From contig NZ_CM007717.1 in NCBI RefSeq assembly GCF_002019855.1, positions 372,001 through 436,000 on the forward strand: a stretch of 64,000 nt of DNA, given 5' to 3'. A program made the translations under genes and the position numbers. Shown piece by piece: positions 34,142-43,283 of the stretch. Source of the DNA: Streptomyces antibioticus. Lineage in GTDB: Bacteria > Actinomycetota > Actinomycetes > Streptomycetales > Streptomycetaceae. The notes under the pieces were generated by a model. That model saw only the letters and a program-made list of their open reading frames with translations. It was not told the origin of the DNA and searched no databases. Each line of letters begins with the position of its first letter. Position 1 is the stretch's first letter.

Positions 34142-36885
34142 GGGTCGAGGTCAACGGACGCTCCCACGAGGAGGCTCCACGCCCCGGCCAGTGTCTGCGC
34201 ACGTATCTTCGTGAGCGCGGCTGGTTCGGGGTGAAGAAGGGCTGCGACGCCGGAGACTGCGGAGCCTGTACGGTCCACGTGGACGACGAGCCCGTGCACA
34301 GCTGCCTCTACCCCGCCTTCCGTGCCGACGGCCGAACCGTCACCACGGTCGAGGGGCTGGCCGGGGAGGACGGCGAACTCCACCCCGTACAGCGGAAGTT
34401 CCTCGACGCGCAGGGCTTCCAGTGCGGCTTCTGCACCGCGGGGTACCTGATGACCACCGCGGCCCTCGACGAGGGCCAACTCGCGGACCTGCCCAGGGCG
34501 TTCAAGGGCAACCTGTGCCGCTGCACCGGCTACCGGGCCATCGAGGACGCGGTGCGGGGACGGTGTCATGTGGAGGCGCCGGAGGCCGGCGAGTCCGTCG
34601 GCCGCAACCTGCCCGCCCCGGCCGGGCCCCAGGTCGTCACCGGCACCGCCCGCTACACCTTCGACATCGACGTGCCGGGACTGCTTCACATGAAGCTGCT
34701 GCGCTCCCCGCACGCCCACGCCCGCATCGTCGCCGTCGACACCTCGGCCGCCCTGCGCGTGCCCGGCGTGCACGCCGTGTTCACGCACCACGACGCGCCC
34801 GGCCGGCACTTCTCCACCGCCCGCCACGAGCACCCCGAGGAGGACCCGGACGACACCCGCGTCCTCGACGACACCGTCCGCCACATCGGTCAGCGCGTCG
34901 CCGCCGTCGTGGCGGACAGCGAGGCCGCCGCCGAGGAGGGGTGCCGGCGGATCGAGGTGACGTACCAGGTGCTGCCCGCCGTCCTGGACCCGGAGGAGGC
35001 GATGCGGCCGGGCGCGCCCGTGGTCCACGACAAGGACGCGGCGACGGCCCGGATCGCACGGCCGCACGACAACGTCGTGGGCGAGGCGCACGGCGAGATC
35101 GGCGACGTCGAGGCGGGCTTCGCCGAGGCCGACGCCGTGTACGAGGACACCTACCGCACCCAGCGCGTGCAGCACGCCAGTCTGGAGACGCACGGCGCGG
35201 TGGCCTGGTTCGACGAGGACGACCGGCTCGTCGTCCGATCCAGTACCCAGACCCCGTTCCTCACCCGCCGCGCCCTGTGCGCCCTGTACGACCTCCCGCA
35301 CGACAGGGTCCGGGTCGTCGCGGGCCGGGTCGGCGGCGGCTTCGGCGGCAAGCAGGAGATGCTCGTCGAGGACATCGTCGTGCTGGCCGTGCTCAGGCTG
35401 CGGCGGCCGGTGAAGCTGGAGTACACGCGCGCCGAGCAGTTCTACGGCGCCACCACCCGGCACCCTTTCACCATCCGGGTGAAGGCGGGCGCCCGCCGCG
35501 ACGGCACCCTCACCGCGCTCCAGCTACGGGTGGTGTCCAACACGGGCGCGTACGGCAATCACGGCCCGGCGGTGATGTTCCACAGCGTCGGCGAGTCGAT
35601 GGCGGTCTACCGCTCCCCCCACAAGAAGGTCGACGCCTACGCCGTCTACACGCACACGGTCCCCGCCGGCGCCTTCCGCGGCTACGGCCTCGGACAGGTG
35701 ATGTTCGCCGTCGAGTCCGCCCTCGACGAACTCGCCCGCAAGCTCGGCCTGGATCCCTTGGACCTCAAGGCGAAGAACGTCATCGGTCCGGGTGAGCCGA
35801 TGATCACCGCGGGCGGTGAGGAAGAGGACCTCCACATCGCCAGCTACGGCCTCGACCAGTGCGTCGGCATCGTGCGCCGCGCCCAGGAACGGTACTCCGA
35901 CGAACCCGCCCCGGAGGGCTGGCTGGTCGGCCAGGGCGCCGCCCTCGCGATGATCGCGACGGGTCCGCCCGGCGGCCACATCGCCGACGCGAAGGCGGCC
36001 CTTCGCCCTGACGGCACCTTCGATCTGGCCGTCGGCACCGCCGAGTTCGGCAACGGCACCACGACCGTGCACCGGCAGATCGCGGCGGGCGAACTGCACA
36101 CCACCGTCGACCGGATCACCGTCCGTCAGTCCGACACGGACGTCGTCAAGCACGACACCGGCGCCTTCGCCTCCACCGGCGTCGTGGTGGCGGGCAAGGC
36201 CACCCTGCGCGCCTCCCGCGGCCTCGCCGACATGCTCCTCGACTTCACCGCAGCCCACCTGCGCGTGGCGCGCGCCGACTGCCGGCTCACGGAGGAGGCG
36301 GTGCTGCACCCCGGCGGCCGTCTGCCCCTGAAGGAGTTGTACGCCGCCGCCCGCGCCGTCGGCGTCGAGTTCAGTGCGGACGGCCACTTCGGCGGCACCC
36401 CTCGCTCGGTGGCATTCAACGCCCAGTGGTTCCTGCTGGCCGTCGACCCCGGCACCGGCGAGATCCGCATTCTGCGCAGCGTGCACGCCGCCGACGCCGG
36501 CAAGGTCATTAACCCCATGCAGTGCCGGGGCCAGGTCGAGGGCGGTGTCGCCCAGGCCCTCGGCGCGACCCTCTTCGAGAACGTCCGTATCGACGAACGC
36601 GGCGAGGTCGAGACGGCCGCCTTCCGGCGCTACCGGCTGCCCCAGTACGCAGACGTCCCGCGCACCGAGGTCCACTTCATGGAAACCGCCGACGCGATCG
36701 GGCCGCTGGGCGCCAAGTCGATGAGCGAGAGCCCCTTCAACCCGGTCGCCCCCGCCTTCGCCAACGCCCTGCGCGACGCGACCGGTATCCGCTTCACCGA
36801 ACTTCCCCTCACCCGCGACCGGGTGTGGCTCGCCCTGCACGAAGCGGGCGTGACGGATCAGCCGAGATCGAGAGGCTCCTCGTAG
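34138..36885 (+). CDS. xdhA: Xanthine dehydrogenase, fused 2Fe-2S and molybdenum subunits
   Basis: A 915-residue fusion. Residues 1-150 hold two 2Fe-2S clusters (GCDAGDCGACTVHV with a later Cys, then QCGFCTAGYLM and GNLCRCTGYRA). The molybdopterin domains follow from about 165 (TGTARYTFDIDVPGLLHMKL), with GRVGGGFGGKQE, AFRGYGLGQ and a catalytic Glu in GPLGAKSMSESP. It hydroxylates hypoxanthine/xanthine or a related heterocycle. GTG 34138 overlaps the stop of xdhB. With xdhB damaged, electron transfer to NAD through FAD would be lost unless another subunit substitutes. Confidence 0.88.
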   Translation: MRVEVNGRSHEEAPRPGQCLRTYLRERGWFGVKKGCDAGDCGACTVHVDDEPVHSCLYPAFRADGRTVTTVEGLAGEDGELHPVQRKFLDAQGFQCGFCTAGYLMTTAALDEGQLADLPRAFKGNLCRCTGYRAIEDAVRGRCHVEAPEAGESVGRNLPAPAGPQVVTGTARYTFDIDVPGLLHMKLLRSPHAHARIVAVDTSAALRVPGVHAVFTHHDAPGRHFSTARHEHPEEDPDDTRVLDDTVRHIGQRVAAVVADSEAAAEEGCRRIEVTYQVLPAVLDPEEAMRPGAPVVHDKDAATARIARPHDNVVGEAHGEIGDVEAGFAEADAVYEDTYRTQRVQHASLETHGAVAWFDEDDRLVVRSSTQTPFLTRRALCALYDLPHDRVRVVAGRVGGGFGGKQEMLVEDIVVLAVLRLRRPVKLEYTRAEQFYGATTRHPFTIRVKAGARRDGTLTALQLRVVSNTGAYGNHGPAVMFHSVGESMAVYRSPHKKVDAYAVYTHTVPAGAFRGYGLGQVMFAVESALDELARKLGLDPLDLKAKNVIGPGEPMITAGGEEEDLHIASYGLDQCVGIVRRAQERYSDEPAPEGWLVGQGAALAMIATGPPGGHIADAKAALRPDGTFDLAVGTAEFGNGTTTVHRQIAAGELHTTVDRITVRQSDTDVVKHDTGAFASTGVVVAGKATLRASRGLADMLLDFTAAHLRVARADCRLTEEAVLHPGGRLPLKELYAAARAVGVEFSADGHFGGTPRSVAFNAQWFLLAVDPGTGEIRILRSVHAADAGKVINPMQCRGQVEGGVAQALGATLFENVRIDERGEVETAAFRRYRLPQYADVPRTEVHFMETADAIGPLGAKSMSESPFNPVAPAFANALRDATGIRFTELPLTRDRVWLALHEAGVTDQPRSRGSS

Positions 36886-37190
36886 AAGCCGCCGAACTGC
36901 CCTTCCCGGTCGATGAGATGGATCTCCGGGATCCAGTGGCGAGTGCGTCCGGCCTTGTCGGTGCGGCGCGGCGGGGTGTCGGCGGCGGGGGTGATGTACG
37001 ACTCGGCGTCGGCGCCGTCGGACGGCCTCGTCTCGCAGGACGTCGGTGGCGACCGCGATGCCTCGCTGGTCGAACGGCTGGATCCAGTCGTCCCGCATCG
37101 GTCCTTCGTCGCATCCGGTCAGGTCCTCGACCTTGGGTCCGTGGCCGGCGATGAGCAGGCGGCGGGCGCCGGACCACGTGTCGGCGGTCG
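36858..37190 (-). pseudogene. Unrecognised gene remnant with frameshift
   Basis: Two adjoining minus-strand frames have streptomycete codon use. One (about 37020-37190) reads WSGARRLLIAGHGPKVEDLT and DWIQPFDQRGIAVATDVLRD. The other (36858 to about 37020) reads ADAESYITPAADTPPRRTDK and WIPEIHLIDREGQFGGFYEE before a stop. They look like one protein interrupted by a single-base shift near 37018. I do not recognise the family. The end overlaps the xdhA 3' end by 28 bp. A sequencing error cannot be excluded. Confidence 0.45.
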
Positions 37191-37192
37191 GT

Positions 37193-38401
37193 TCAGCCCG
37201 TGAGCAGGATGAGAGGTGCCGGGTGGCCGGGCCGCCAGTCGGGGGCGACGGCGGCGAGTGCGTCCGCGAGGGCCGCGCCGTGGAGGAAGGCGGGCCGGTG
37301 TCCGCCGACGGGGCGGGCGGCAAGGCCGTCCCAGGTGACCGGGATCAGGCGGGTGCGGCCAGGGGCCGTGCGGATGTCGCCGGTGAGAGGGATGCGGGGC
37401 AGCGCGGGCAGGGGGCGTCCGGTGAGGCCAGCGAGTAGCGGGGCGAGCAGGGTGTGGGCGGCGACGAGGGCGGCGAACGGGTTGCCGGGCAGGCCCACCA
37501 TCCAGTGGCCGTCCGGGAGTTGTGCCAGTAGCTGGGGGGGACCGGGGCGGCAGGCGACCGCGTCGACCACCCAGCGGGCGTCCGCGTCGGCCAGCAGGAT
37601 GCGTAGCTGGTCGGTGACGCCGACGGAGGTGGAGCCGGTCACCACGGTCACGTCCGCGCCGTCGTGGGAAAAGGTGCGGACGGCGGTGGCCAGGGAGCCG
37701 ATGGGCCGGTCCGGGATGTGGTGGACGCCGGCCGTCTCGCCGCCCAGCGCTTCGATCAGAGGCGGCAGGAGGGGACCAAGGGCGTCGCGGACCTGGCCGG
37801 GTCCGGGGCGGCCGGTGTGGATCAGTTCGTCACCGGTGACCAGGACGCGTACGCGGGGGCGGAGCCGTACAGGCAGGGTGTCGTGGCCACAGGCGGCGGC
37901 CAGGCCCAGCAGGGCGGGGCCGATGCGGGTACCGGCCGGGGCCAGCGGCGCGTCGGCCGGGGCGTCCTCGCCGGTGCGGCGGATGTGCTTGCCGTCCGCC
38001 GGGGTCGGGCCGTACACGTGTGTGCCGGTTCGATCGGTGTGCTCCAGCGGGATCACGGCGCGCGCCCCGACGGGGACATGGGCGCCGGTCGAGATCTCAG
38101 CCGCCTCTCCTGTGTCCAGCGGCCTGCCCGTCCAGGCGCCACCCGCGCGCGCTATGCCGCGCACCCGCCAGGGGCCGGGACCGGCTCCGACTGCGTAGCC
38201 GTCCATCGCGGCGGTGTCGAAGCCCGGCATCGGCTGCGGAGTGCGCAGGGCGTCGGCCAGGGTCAGCCCAGCGGCCCGCGCGAGCGGGACGTGCCGGGCG
38301 GACAGCGGAGCCGGTGCCGCGTGGGCGCGTTCGCGTGCGCTCGCCCACGGCAGGTCGCGACAAGAGGCGGGCGGCGCGGGTGTGGTGGCGAGGACGGTCA
38401 T
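37193..38401 (-). CDS. moeA: Molybdopterin molybdotransferase MoeA
   Basis: A 402-residue MoeA-type protein. It has the MPGFDTAAMDGYAV motif, GEAAEISTGAHVPVGARAVI, LVTGDELIHTGRP, VVTGSTSVGVTD and VGLPGNPFAAL. It inserts molybdate into adenylated molybdopterin. The usual TGGxS(VM)G motif is written TGSTSVG, a mild deviation. Its location next to xdhA suggests dedicated cofactor supply. An in-frame GTG at 38410 would add three residues. Confidence 0.88.
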   Translation of the reverse strand: MTVLATTPAPPASCRDLPWASARERAHAAPAPLSARHVPLARAAGLTLADALRTPQPMPGFDTAAMDGYAVGAGPGPWRVRGIARAGGAWTGRPLDTGEAAEISTGAHVPVGARAVIPLEHTDRTGTHVYGPTPADGKHIRRTGEDAPADAPLAPAGTRIGPALLGLAAACGHDTLPVRLRPRVRVLVTGDELIHTGRPGPGQVRDALGPLLPPLIEALGGETAGVHHIPDRPIGSLATAVRTFSHDGADVTVVTGSTSVGVTDQLRILLADADARWVVDAVACRPGPPQLLAQLPDGHWMVGLPGNPFAALVAAHTLLAPLLAGLTGRPLPALPRIPLTGDIRTAPGRTRLIPVTWDGLAARPVGGHRPAFLHGAALADALAAVAPDWRPGHPAPLILLTG

Positions 38402-38507
38402 GATGACCACCGTGCTGCCGTCGCTTTACCGCGGGCAGCATGCCGGGTTGCCGACGTGACACGGGGTCTTCACGTCCGCCCGTGACGGGGTGTGAGGGTC
38501 AGGGGCT

Positions 38508-39074
38508 TCAGGGGCTGACGATCAGGCGGGCCGCACCGTAGAACTCCGGCTGCGTACGCAGGTGCCCGTACCGCTCGTCCCACGCGCCGGAGGCGAGGAC
38601 GGCGGCCGGCCGCTCCAGGCGGATTGTGCCTGCCCGGCGCACGGCGGGGTCGAGGAAGGACTCGGGACGGGCGTAGTACGCCTCGCCTCGGTGAAGCCGT
38701 CGACTCAGTCGATGGGGATGGGCACCGGCTGGATCTCGGTGCCGGGACCCAGCGTGTCGCTGACCGTGGTGATCGCCGGGTAGCGACCGGCTTCCGCTCG
38801 GCGGAGTTCGGGGGCGTAGTGAGCGGGGCGCTGGGCGCGCATCGCCGAGAACGGCTCGACGGGCAGGACATGCCGGTCGAACGGTTCGTAAATGCCCGCT
38901 CCCGCACCGGCGTTGACGGGTCCGGACATCGCCCAATACCTGGTGGACCCGGGCGGCGATACGGAGGTCGGTGCGGCGGGTACAGCTGCAGGCGGTGCCG
39001 ACCAAACCGTAATCCGTGTCGCCCATGACCTGAGACACCTGGATGTGCGTCCTCTCGACATCGTGGAACGGCAT
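38508..39074 (-). pseudogene. Class I SAM-dependent methyltransferase, decayed
   Basis: The product can be followed through two frames. ATG 39074 starts MPFHDVERTHIQVSQVMGDT and RTDLRIAARVHQVLGDV; a shift at about 38900 leads to YEPFDRHVLPVEPFSAMRAQ (here with AGAGIYEPFD), ending IQPVPIPID with a stop near 38705. The first frame then resumes with AYYARPESFLDPAVRRA and WDERYGHLRTQPEFYGAARL to 38508. The catalytic middle with the DxGxG-type motif is damaged and part of the barrel is missing. It is inactive. The intact neighbouring gene starts 3 bp beyond. Confidence 0.75.
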
Positions 39075-39076
39075 GC

Positions 39077-40354
39077 TCACTCGGCGACGCGGATCGCGCG
39101 GGCCAGGAAGTGACGGGCTGCGTCCTCGTAGCGGGCGAGGTCCCAGCCGGCTGCCCGCAGTGCGGGGCGCAGGTGCTCCTCGGCCAACGGGTCGCCCGGG
39201 TCGAGGGGACGGCCGTGACGGGCGGCGCGTTCGGCGCGGCCCGAGGGATGGAAGAGGAGCAGGACACCGCCGATGGCCGTCACCCTCGCCCACTCGCGCA
39301 GAGCCGCTCCCGGGTCGGGGACGTGGTTGATCAGGCCGGCACTGAAGATGCCGTCCACGGTGCCGGTCGGCAGCGGCAGACGGCAGGCATCGGCCAGCAG
39401 CAACCCGGCGACTCTGTCCCGGCCTTCACGCGTCGCTGCCGTGAGCATGGCGGGTGTGAGGTCGACACCGGCGACCACACCGGCCTCGCCGACCTGCGCG
39501 CGCAGCGCGGGAAGCGCCCGGCCGGTGCCGCAGCCCAGGTCGAGGACTCGGTCACCGTCACGCAGGCCCATGAGGTCGACCGCCGCCGCGTACCGGGGGC
39601 CGTCGTCGGCGAAGCGGGTCTCCCAGGTGGCCGCCCGCCGGGTGAAGAACGCGCGCATCGCCGTCTGCCCGGCGCGGGCCGCGACGAAGGCGGCGAACCG
39701 CTGGGACACGCCGTCGCGGTGGCGGGCGAGAGCGGCGAGCTCGACGGACGCGGACTCCACCAGGCCGGGCGCGCCGGCCGCCTCCTCCGGGAAGGCCGCG
39801 GCGAACGACTCGACCGCCGCCTTGTCCACCTCCAGGTGGAACTGGATGCCCCACGCCGAGCCGCCGGTCCGGAACGCCTGCACCGGGTAGCGGTCGCAGG
39901 AGGCGAGCAGGGTCGCGCCCGTCGGCAGGTCCATCGTGTCGCTGTGCCAGTGCAGCACCCGCACGTGCTCGGGCACGGCGGCGAACAGCGGGTCGTCGAG
40001 CGCGGCCGCGGTCATCCGTACCTCGCCCCAGCCGACCTGTGTTCCGGAGCCGGGCCGCGCGGTTCCGCCGGCCGCGACGGCCAGTAGCTGCGCGCCCAGG
40101 CACACCCCCAGCACCGGCACCTCGGCCTCCAGCGCGGCTCGCAGCAGCGCCAGTTCGGCCGTACGGCTCGGGAAGTCCTCGTAGGCGGCCATCGGCCCGC
40201 CCATCACCACCAGGGCCACCAGATCGTCCGCCGTCTCCGGCACCCGCTCCCCGGCCCACGTGCGGCAGACCCGCACCGGCAGCCCGGCCGCATCCAGTGC
40301 GGCACCGATGGTGTACGGCCCCTCCTGCGGGGCGTGCTCCACGATCTGGATCAC
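39077..40354 (-). CDS. Glutamine-amidotransferase/methyltransferase fusion
   Basis: A 425-residue bifunctional protein. Residues 1-185 are a class I glutamine amidotransferase with nucleophile Cys85 (GVCLGAQ), His173 and Glu175 (IQFHLE). Residues about 240-425 are a class I SAM methyltransferase (VLDLGCGTGRALPAL, GVDLTPAML, ADACRLPLPTGTVD, HVPDPGAALREWARV). GTG 40354 has GGGAGGTGG in front. Stand-alone GMP-synthase-like amidotransferases often act on gamma-glutamyl compounds; fusion to a methyltransferase is uncommon, and a joint substrate is not evident. Confidence 0.85.
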   Translation of the reverse strand: MIQIVEHAPQEGPYTIGAALDAAGLPVRVCRTWAGERVPETADDLVALVVMGGPMAAYEDFPSRTAELALLRAALEAEVPVLGVCLGAQLLAVAAGGTARPGSGTQVGWGEVRMTAAALDDPLFAAVPEHVRVLHWHSDTMDLPTGATLLASCDRYPVQAFRTGGSAWGIQFHLEVDKAAVESFAAAFPEEAAGAPGLVESASVELAALARHRDGVSQRFAAFVAARAGQTAMRAFFTRRAATWETRFADDGPRYAAAVDLMGLRDGDRVLDLGCGTGRALPALRAQVGEAGVVAGVDLTPAMLTAATREGRDRVAGLLLADACRLPLPTGTVDGIFSAGLINHVPDPGAALREWARVTAIGGVLLLFHPSGRAERAARHGRPLDPGDPLAEEHLRPALRAAGWDLARYEDAARHFLARAIRVAE

Positions 40355-40870
40355 GGGCCACCACCTCCCGCACGACCGTACCCGGACAGCAGCCGCGGAC
40401 AAACGCGAATACGAGAGCAGAGAGTCGACTTGCGCCGCATTTACAAATGCCTTTGCCCTACCAGTCTCGCATCTGCGGACACCTCAACGGGCTGCGGTAG
40501 CTGCGAGCGTGGATGCGCAAGCTTCTCCGATGCGCCTGCCATCGGCCACGAGGCAGGACTGCCCCTCCGCAACCAGCTACCCAGCACAGTCATGGACGTC
40601 GCCACTGGCGCGGCGATGACGTCGGTCAGGCAACCAGCAGGTCGGCGAACTCACCGCCGACGACGGCTCTTCCGTGGCAGCCAGTGTGGTGAGACGTGCC
40701 GGTGACGCAGCCGGCCCGCCGATGCTCGTATCCCTCCCGGCCAGCGCCACGTGCACGGCTGGCAGGTCTCCCATCGTTCCAGGGCCGCCGACGAGGACGG
40801 CGACCCCAGCGGGACGATCACGAAACCAGGATCAAGCAGGGACTGGCCATCACCCACCAGATCCCTGAGA
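40355..40870. other. 516-bp gene-free interval with degenerate composition
   Basis: No frame here shows consistent streptomycete codon use or a recognisable product on either strand. A perfect palindrome GCATTT-AC-AAATGC at 40437-40450, in an AT-rich patch, is a possible operator for the divergent fusion gene. The rest has mixed GC and looks like eroded sequence at the left edge of the catabolic locus. Confidence 0.5.
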
Positions 40871-41827
40871 TCAACCTTGTATGCAGTACAGCGGAGCCCG
40901 GTCGGCGTTGTCTTTGGTGGTGAGGAGGATCGGCGTATTGTCGACCTTGTCGACCTCTTCGCCCCGCATCATCGCGATGGCGTTCTCAACCGCCAGCTTT
41001 CCTGTGTCCGCAGCAGAGTTGGAAACAGTTGCGGCAAAGCGCCCGTCCTTGAGCGCAGCAAGTCCCTCGTCAGTGCCGTTGACGGTGACAATCTTGACGT
41101 CCGTCGCCCCGGCCGCGTCGAAGGACTTTCGCGCGGCGAAGGCCATTTGCTCATTGGCTATGAAGACGTAGTCGAGATCGGGGTGTTCCTGAATCATGGA
41201 CGCAGCAACCTGCCGCGCCTTCTCGGCATCGAACATACCGGGCTGGTTGGCCACCACCTGGGCGTTGGAGGGCAGCGCCCCGATGAAACTGCCCACGAGC
41301 ACGTCAGAGGCCGCGCCAGGCGCCCCCGCGATGACGCCTACCTCAGCGCTACGGCCGTCCGCATCCTTCCAGATCCACTCGGCGTCGAGCTTCCCGACCG
41401 CCTTCAGGTCGACCACAACAGCCCCCAGGATGTCGGAGGGGTCGGCAGTGACCGAAGTCAAGAAGATCGGGATGTCAGCCTTCTTGGCCTTGGCGATGTC
41501 CTGTTTGAGCGCCTGGGTGCTGACCGTCTGCACAATGATCACGTCGACCTGTCGTTCGATCATGTCCTGGATGTTGGACAGCTCCCGCTCCGCGTCCTGA
41601 CGCGAGTCGGCCGTATAGATCTCGGCGAAATTGTTCCGCGCGGTTTTCACGACCGCCCTTTGCAGACAGGTGTGGAACTGGGTGGAGCCTCCGTTCACGA
41701 ATCCGATCTTCAGTGGCCCGTCGCTGACGGGCTCCGCACTCGGCCGGAAGACACAGCCACCCAGCCCGAGAGCTGCAACGAGGAATAATGCGGTAAGGGA
41801 TCTTCGACGACAAACGGCTCCGGGCAT
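40871..41827 (-). CDS. Sugar-type ABC transporter binding lipoprotein, solitary paralogue
   Basis: A 318-residue RbsB-like periplasmic-binding-fold lipoprotein with lipobox LGLGGC. It carries LKIGFVNGGSTQFHTCLQ, RELSNIQDMIERQVDVIIVQ, VIAGAPGAASDVLVGSF, VVANQPGMFDAEKARQVA and a C-terminal LYCIQG. By eye well over half its residues match the binding protein at 56290, and both share two extra Cys that could form a disulfide. No permease or ATPase adjoins it, so it may feed the importer at 57-60 kb. Third-position GC is visibly lower than in neighbours. ATG 41827 has AAAGGTGG upstream. Confidence 0.85.
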   Translation of the reverse strand: MPGAVCRRRSLTALFLVAALGLGGCVFRPSAEPVSDGPLKIGFVNGGSTQFHTCLQRAVVKTARNNFAEIYTADSRQDAERELSNIQDMIERQVDVIIVQTVSTQALKQDIAKAKKADIPIFLTSVTADPSDILGAVVVDLKAVGKLDAEWIWKDADGRSAEVGVIAGAPGAASDVLVGSFIGALPSNAQVVANQPGMFDAEKARQVAASMIQEHPDLDYVFIANEQMAFAARKSFDAAGATDVKIVTVNGTDEGLAALKDGRFAATVSNSAADTGKLAVENAIAMMRGEEVDKVDNTPILLTTKDNADRAPLYCIQG

Positions 41828-42190
41828 GGCTGAGCCACCTTTCATGACGTGCGGGATGCGCGGCCTACGCGGCAACGGGTCAGAAGCTATCCCCGGACCA
41901 AATGCCGCGGACCCTTACGGGCGCGCACACTAAAGATGCGTCAGATGTGCCCCTCGGAGGGTTCGCAGAGGACGAAACGGGTCTCGCCGGGGGTCGACCG
42001 GCCCTGCCGTGGTCGTCGGCGGCCGGCTCTTCCCGGTTTGCATTCGCTCGCCCGGAAAACGCGCAACGCGTTGTGCCCTCGGCCGTGCGGCGGCTGAGGG
42101 CACAACGCGTTCAAGAAGAACGAACTCAGACTGGGCAGCGGAGACGAAAAGCATCCCCCTGAAGCCAGTTGAACTGTCTCGCCTTGCGCG
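41828..42190. other. 363-bp intergenic region with promoter side and terminator
   Basis: This interval separates two minus-strand genes. The half near 41830-41950 must hold the promoter of the binding-protein gene. The half near 42060-42190 carries the hairpin terminator of the upstream Ldh-type operon. No gene is seen. Confidence 0.5.
42065..42111 (-). terminator. Very long hairpin terminator after the Ldh-ThDP-amidohydrolase operon
   Basis: AACGCGTTGTGCCCTC (42065-42080) is exactly repeated in inverse at 42096-42111. The stem continues through GGCCG/CGGCT to about 21 bp with a 5-nt loop. Read on the minus strand it is followed by GCGTTTTCC, so it fits termination of the operon ending at 42191. 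Confidence 0.75.
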
Positions 42191-43264
42191 TCACACCGTG
42201 GCAGGTGGAGTGATCCCGAAGTTTTCGGCTGACTCCGTGAGGGCGCGCCACACCTTCGGCGCGACCGGAATGCCGCCTGCACCACGCTCCGTCGCGACCG
42301 CGGTGCTGCGTTCGCCGGGGTAGTACACGGCATCGGCATCGTCCGCGACCGGCAGACCCTTCAGGGTGTCCAGTGTGGTGTCGACGGCGGTCGTGAAGAT
42401 GTCGGCGTCGCTGCCGAAGGCGACCGGGTCCAGAGCGATGAGCAGGGCGTTCTGACGGTGCTTGCGGCCTCCGGGGTCGTCGGAGTGAAAGGCGGAGAAG
42501 ATGGGCGCCCCGACCAGCACGCTGGTGAGCAGCTCGAAGGCCAGGGACATGCCGGAACCCTTGGCGCCGCCGAGCGGCAGGGGCATGACCGCCTTCTCGG
42601 GATCCGTCGTCGGAGTGCCGTCCTCGGTGGCCGCGGCGCCCTCGGGCAGTGGCGTGCCGCTCGCCTTGGCCTGGCGGATCCGGCCGAGGGCGACGGTCGC
42701 GGTGGCCATGTCGAGGAGGAGCGGCGCGTGGGCCGCGGCCGGTACGGCGATGGCGAGGGGGCTGGTGGCGACGGCAGCACCCTTGACGCCGGTGTAGCCC
42801 ATGTTGGGCATGCCGGCGACGAAGCCGAGGCCGACCAGGCCCTGTTCGGCGATCTTCGCGACGTAGTAGCCGATGGCGCCGGTGTGGACGGTGTGGCGAA
42901 CGCCCACGGAGGCGATGCCCGTTGCCCGCGCCCGTCGCACCGCTTCCTCGGCGGCGGCGGTGAGGGCCACCGGGCCGGGTGCCCGGTCGGCGTCCAGGAC
43001 GGCGGCCGCCGGGGTGGTGGACTCGATCCGGATGTCGGGAGCGGCGTTGGCCACGCCCTTGGCGAGCAGCTCCAGATAGGCGGGGACGCGGGCGATACCG
43101 TGCGAGTCCACGCCGCGCAGCGCGGCCCAGACGAATACATCGGCGGTGGTGGCGGCGTGCTCGGTGCTCAGGCCGCCCTTCTCCAGCAGTGCGGCGGCGA
43201 AGGCGCGCAGGTCCCCGGCGGGGACGCGGACCTTGCCCGGCGCGGGGCTCGGGGTGTCGGTCAT
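42191..43264 (-). CDS. Ldh2/malate-lactate-type NAD(P) dehydrogenase
   Basis: A 357-residue member of the type 2 malate/L-lactate dehydrogenase (YlbC/YiaK/ComC) family. It shows RGVDSHGIARVPAYLELLAK, GVRHTVHTGAIGYYVAKIAE with the catalytic His, MPNMGYTG and PLGGAKGSGMSLAFELLTSV. It reduces a 2-oxoacid to a 2-hydroxyacid or the reverse. It lies 19 bp after the ThDP enzyme gene in a three-gene operon and precedes a strong terminator. The substrate is probably an oxoacid from the catabolic pathway. Confidence 0.87.
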   Translation of the reverse strand: MTDTPSPAPGKVRVPAGDLRAFAAALLEKGGLSTEHAATTADVFVWAALRGVDSHGIARVPAYLELLAKGVANAAPDIRIESTTPAAAVLDADRAPGPVALTAAAEEAVRRARATGIASVGVRHTVHTGAIGYYVAKIAEQGLVGLGFVAGMPNMGYTGVKGAAVATSPLAIAVPAAAHAPLLLDMATATVALGRIRQAKASGTPLPEGAAATEDGTPTTDPEKAVMPLPLGGAKGSGMSLAFELLTSVLVGAPIFSAFHSDDPGGRKHRQNALLIALDPVAFGSDADIFTTAVDTTLDTLKGLPVADDADAVYYPGERSTAVATERGAGGIPVAPKVWRALTESAENFGITPPATV

Positions 43265-43283
43265 GGTGCGGAGGTCTCCTGGG

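Noticed and set aside
40355..40870. tRNA or small RNA gene in the gene-free interval
   Set aside because: No cloverleaf, CCA-type end or conserved hairpin was found; only a short palindrome is visible.
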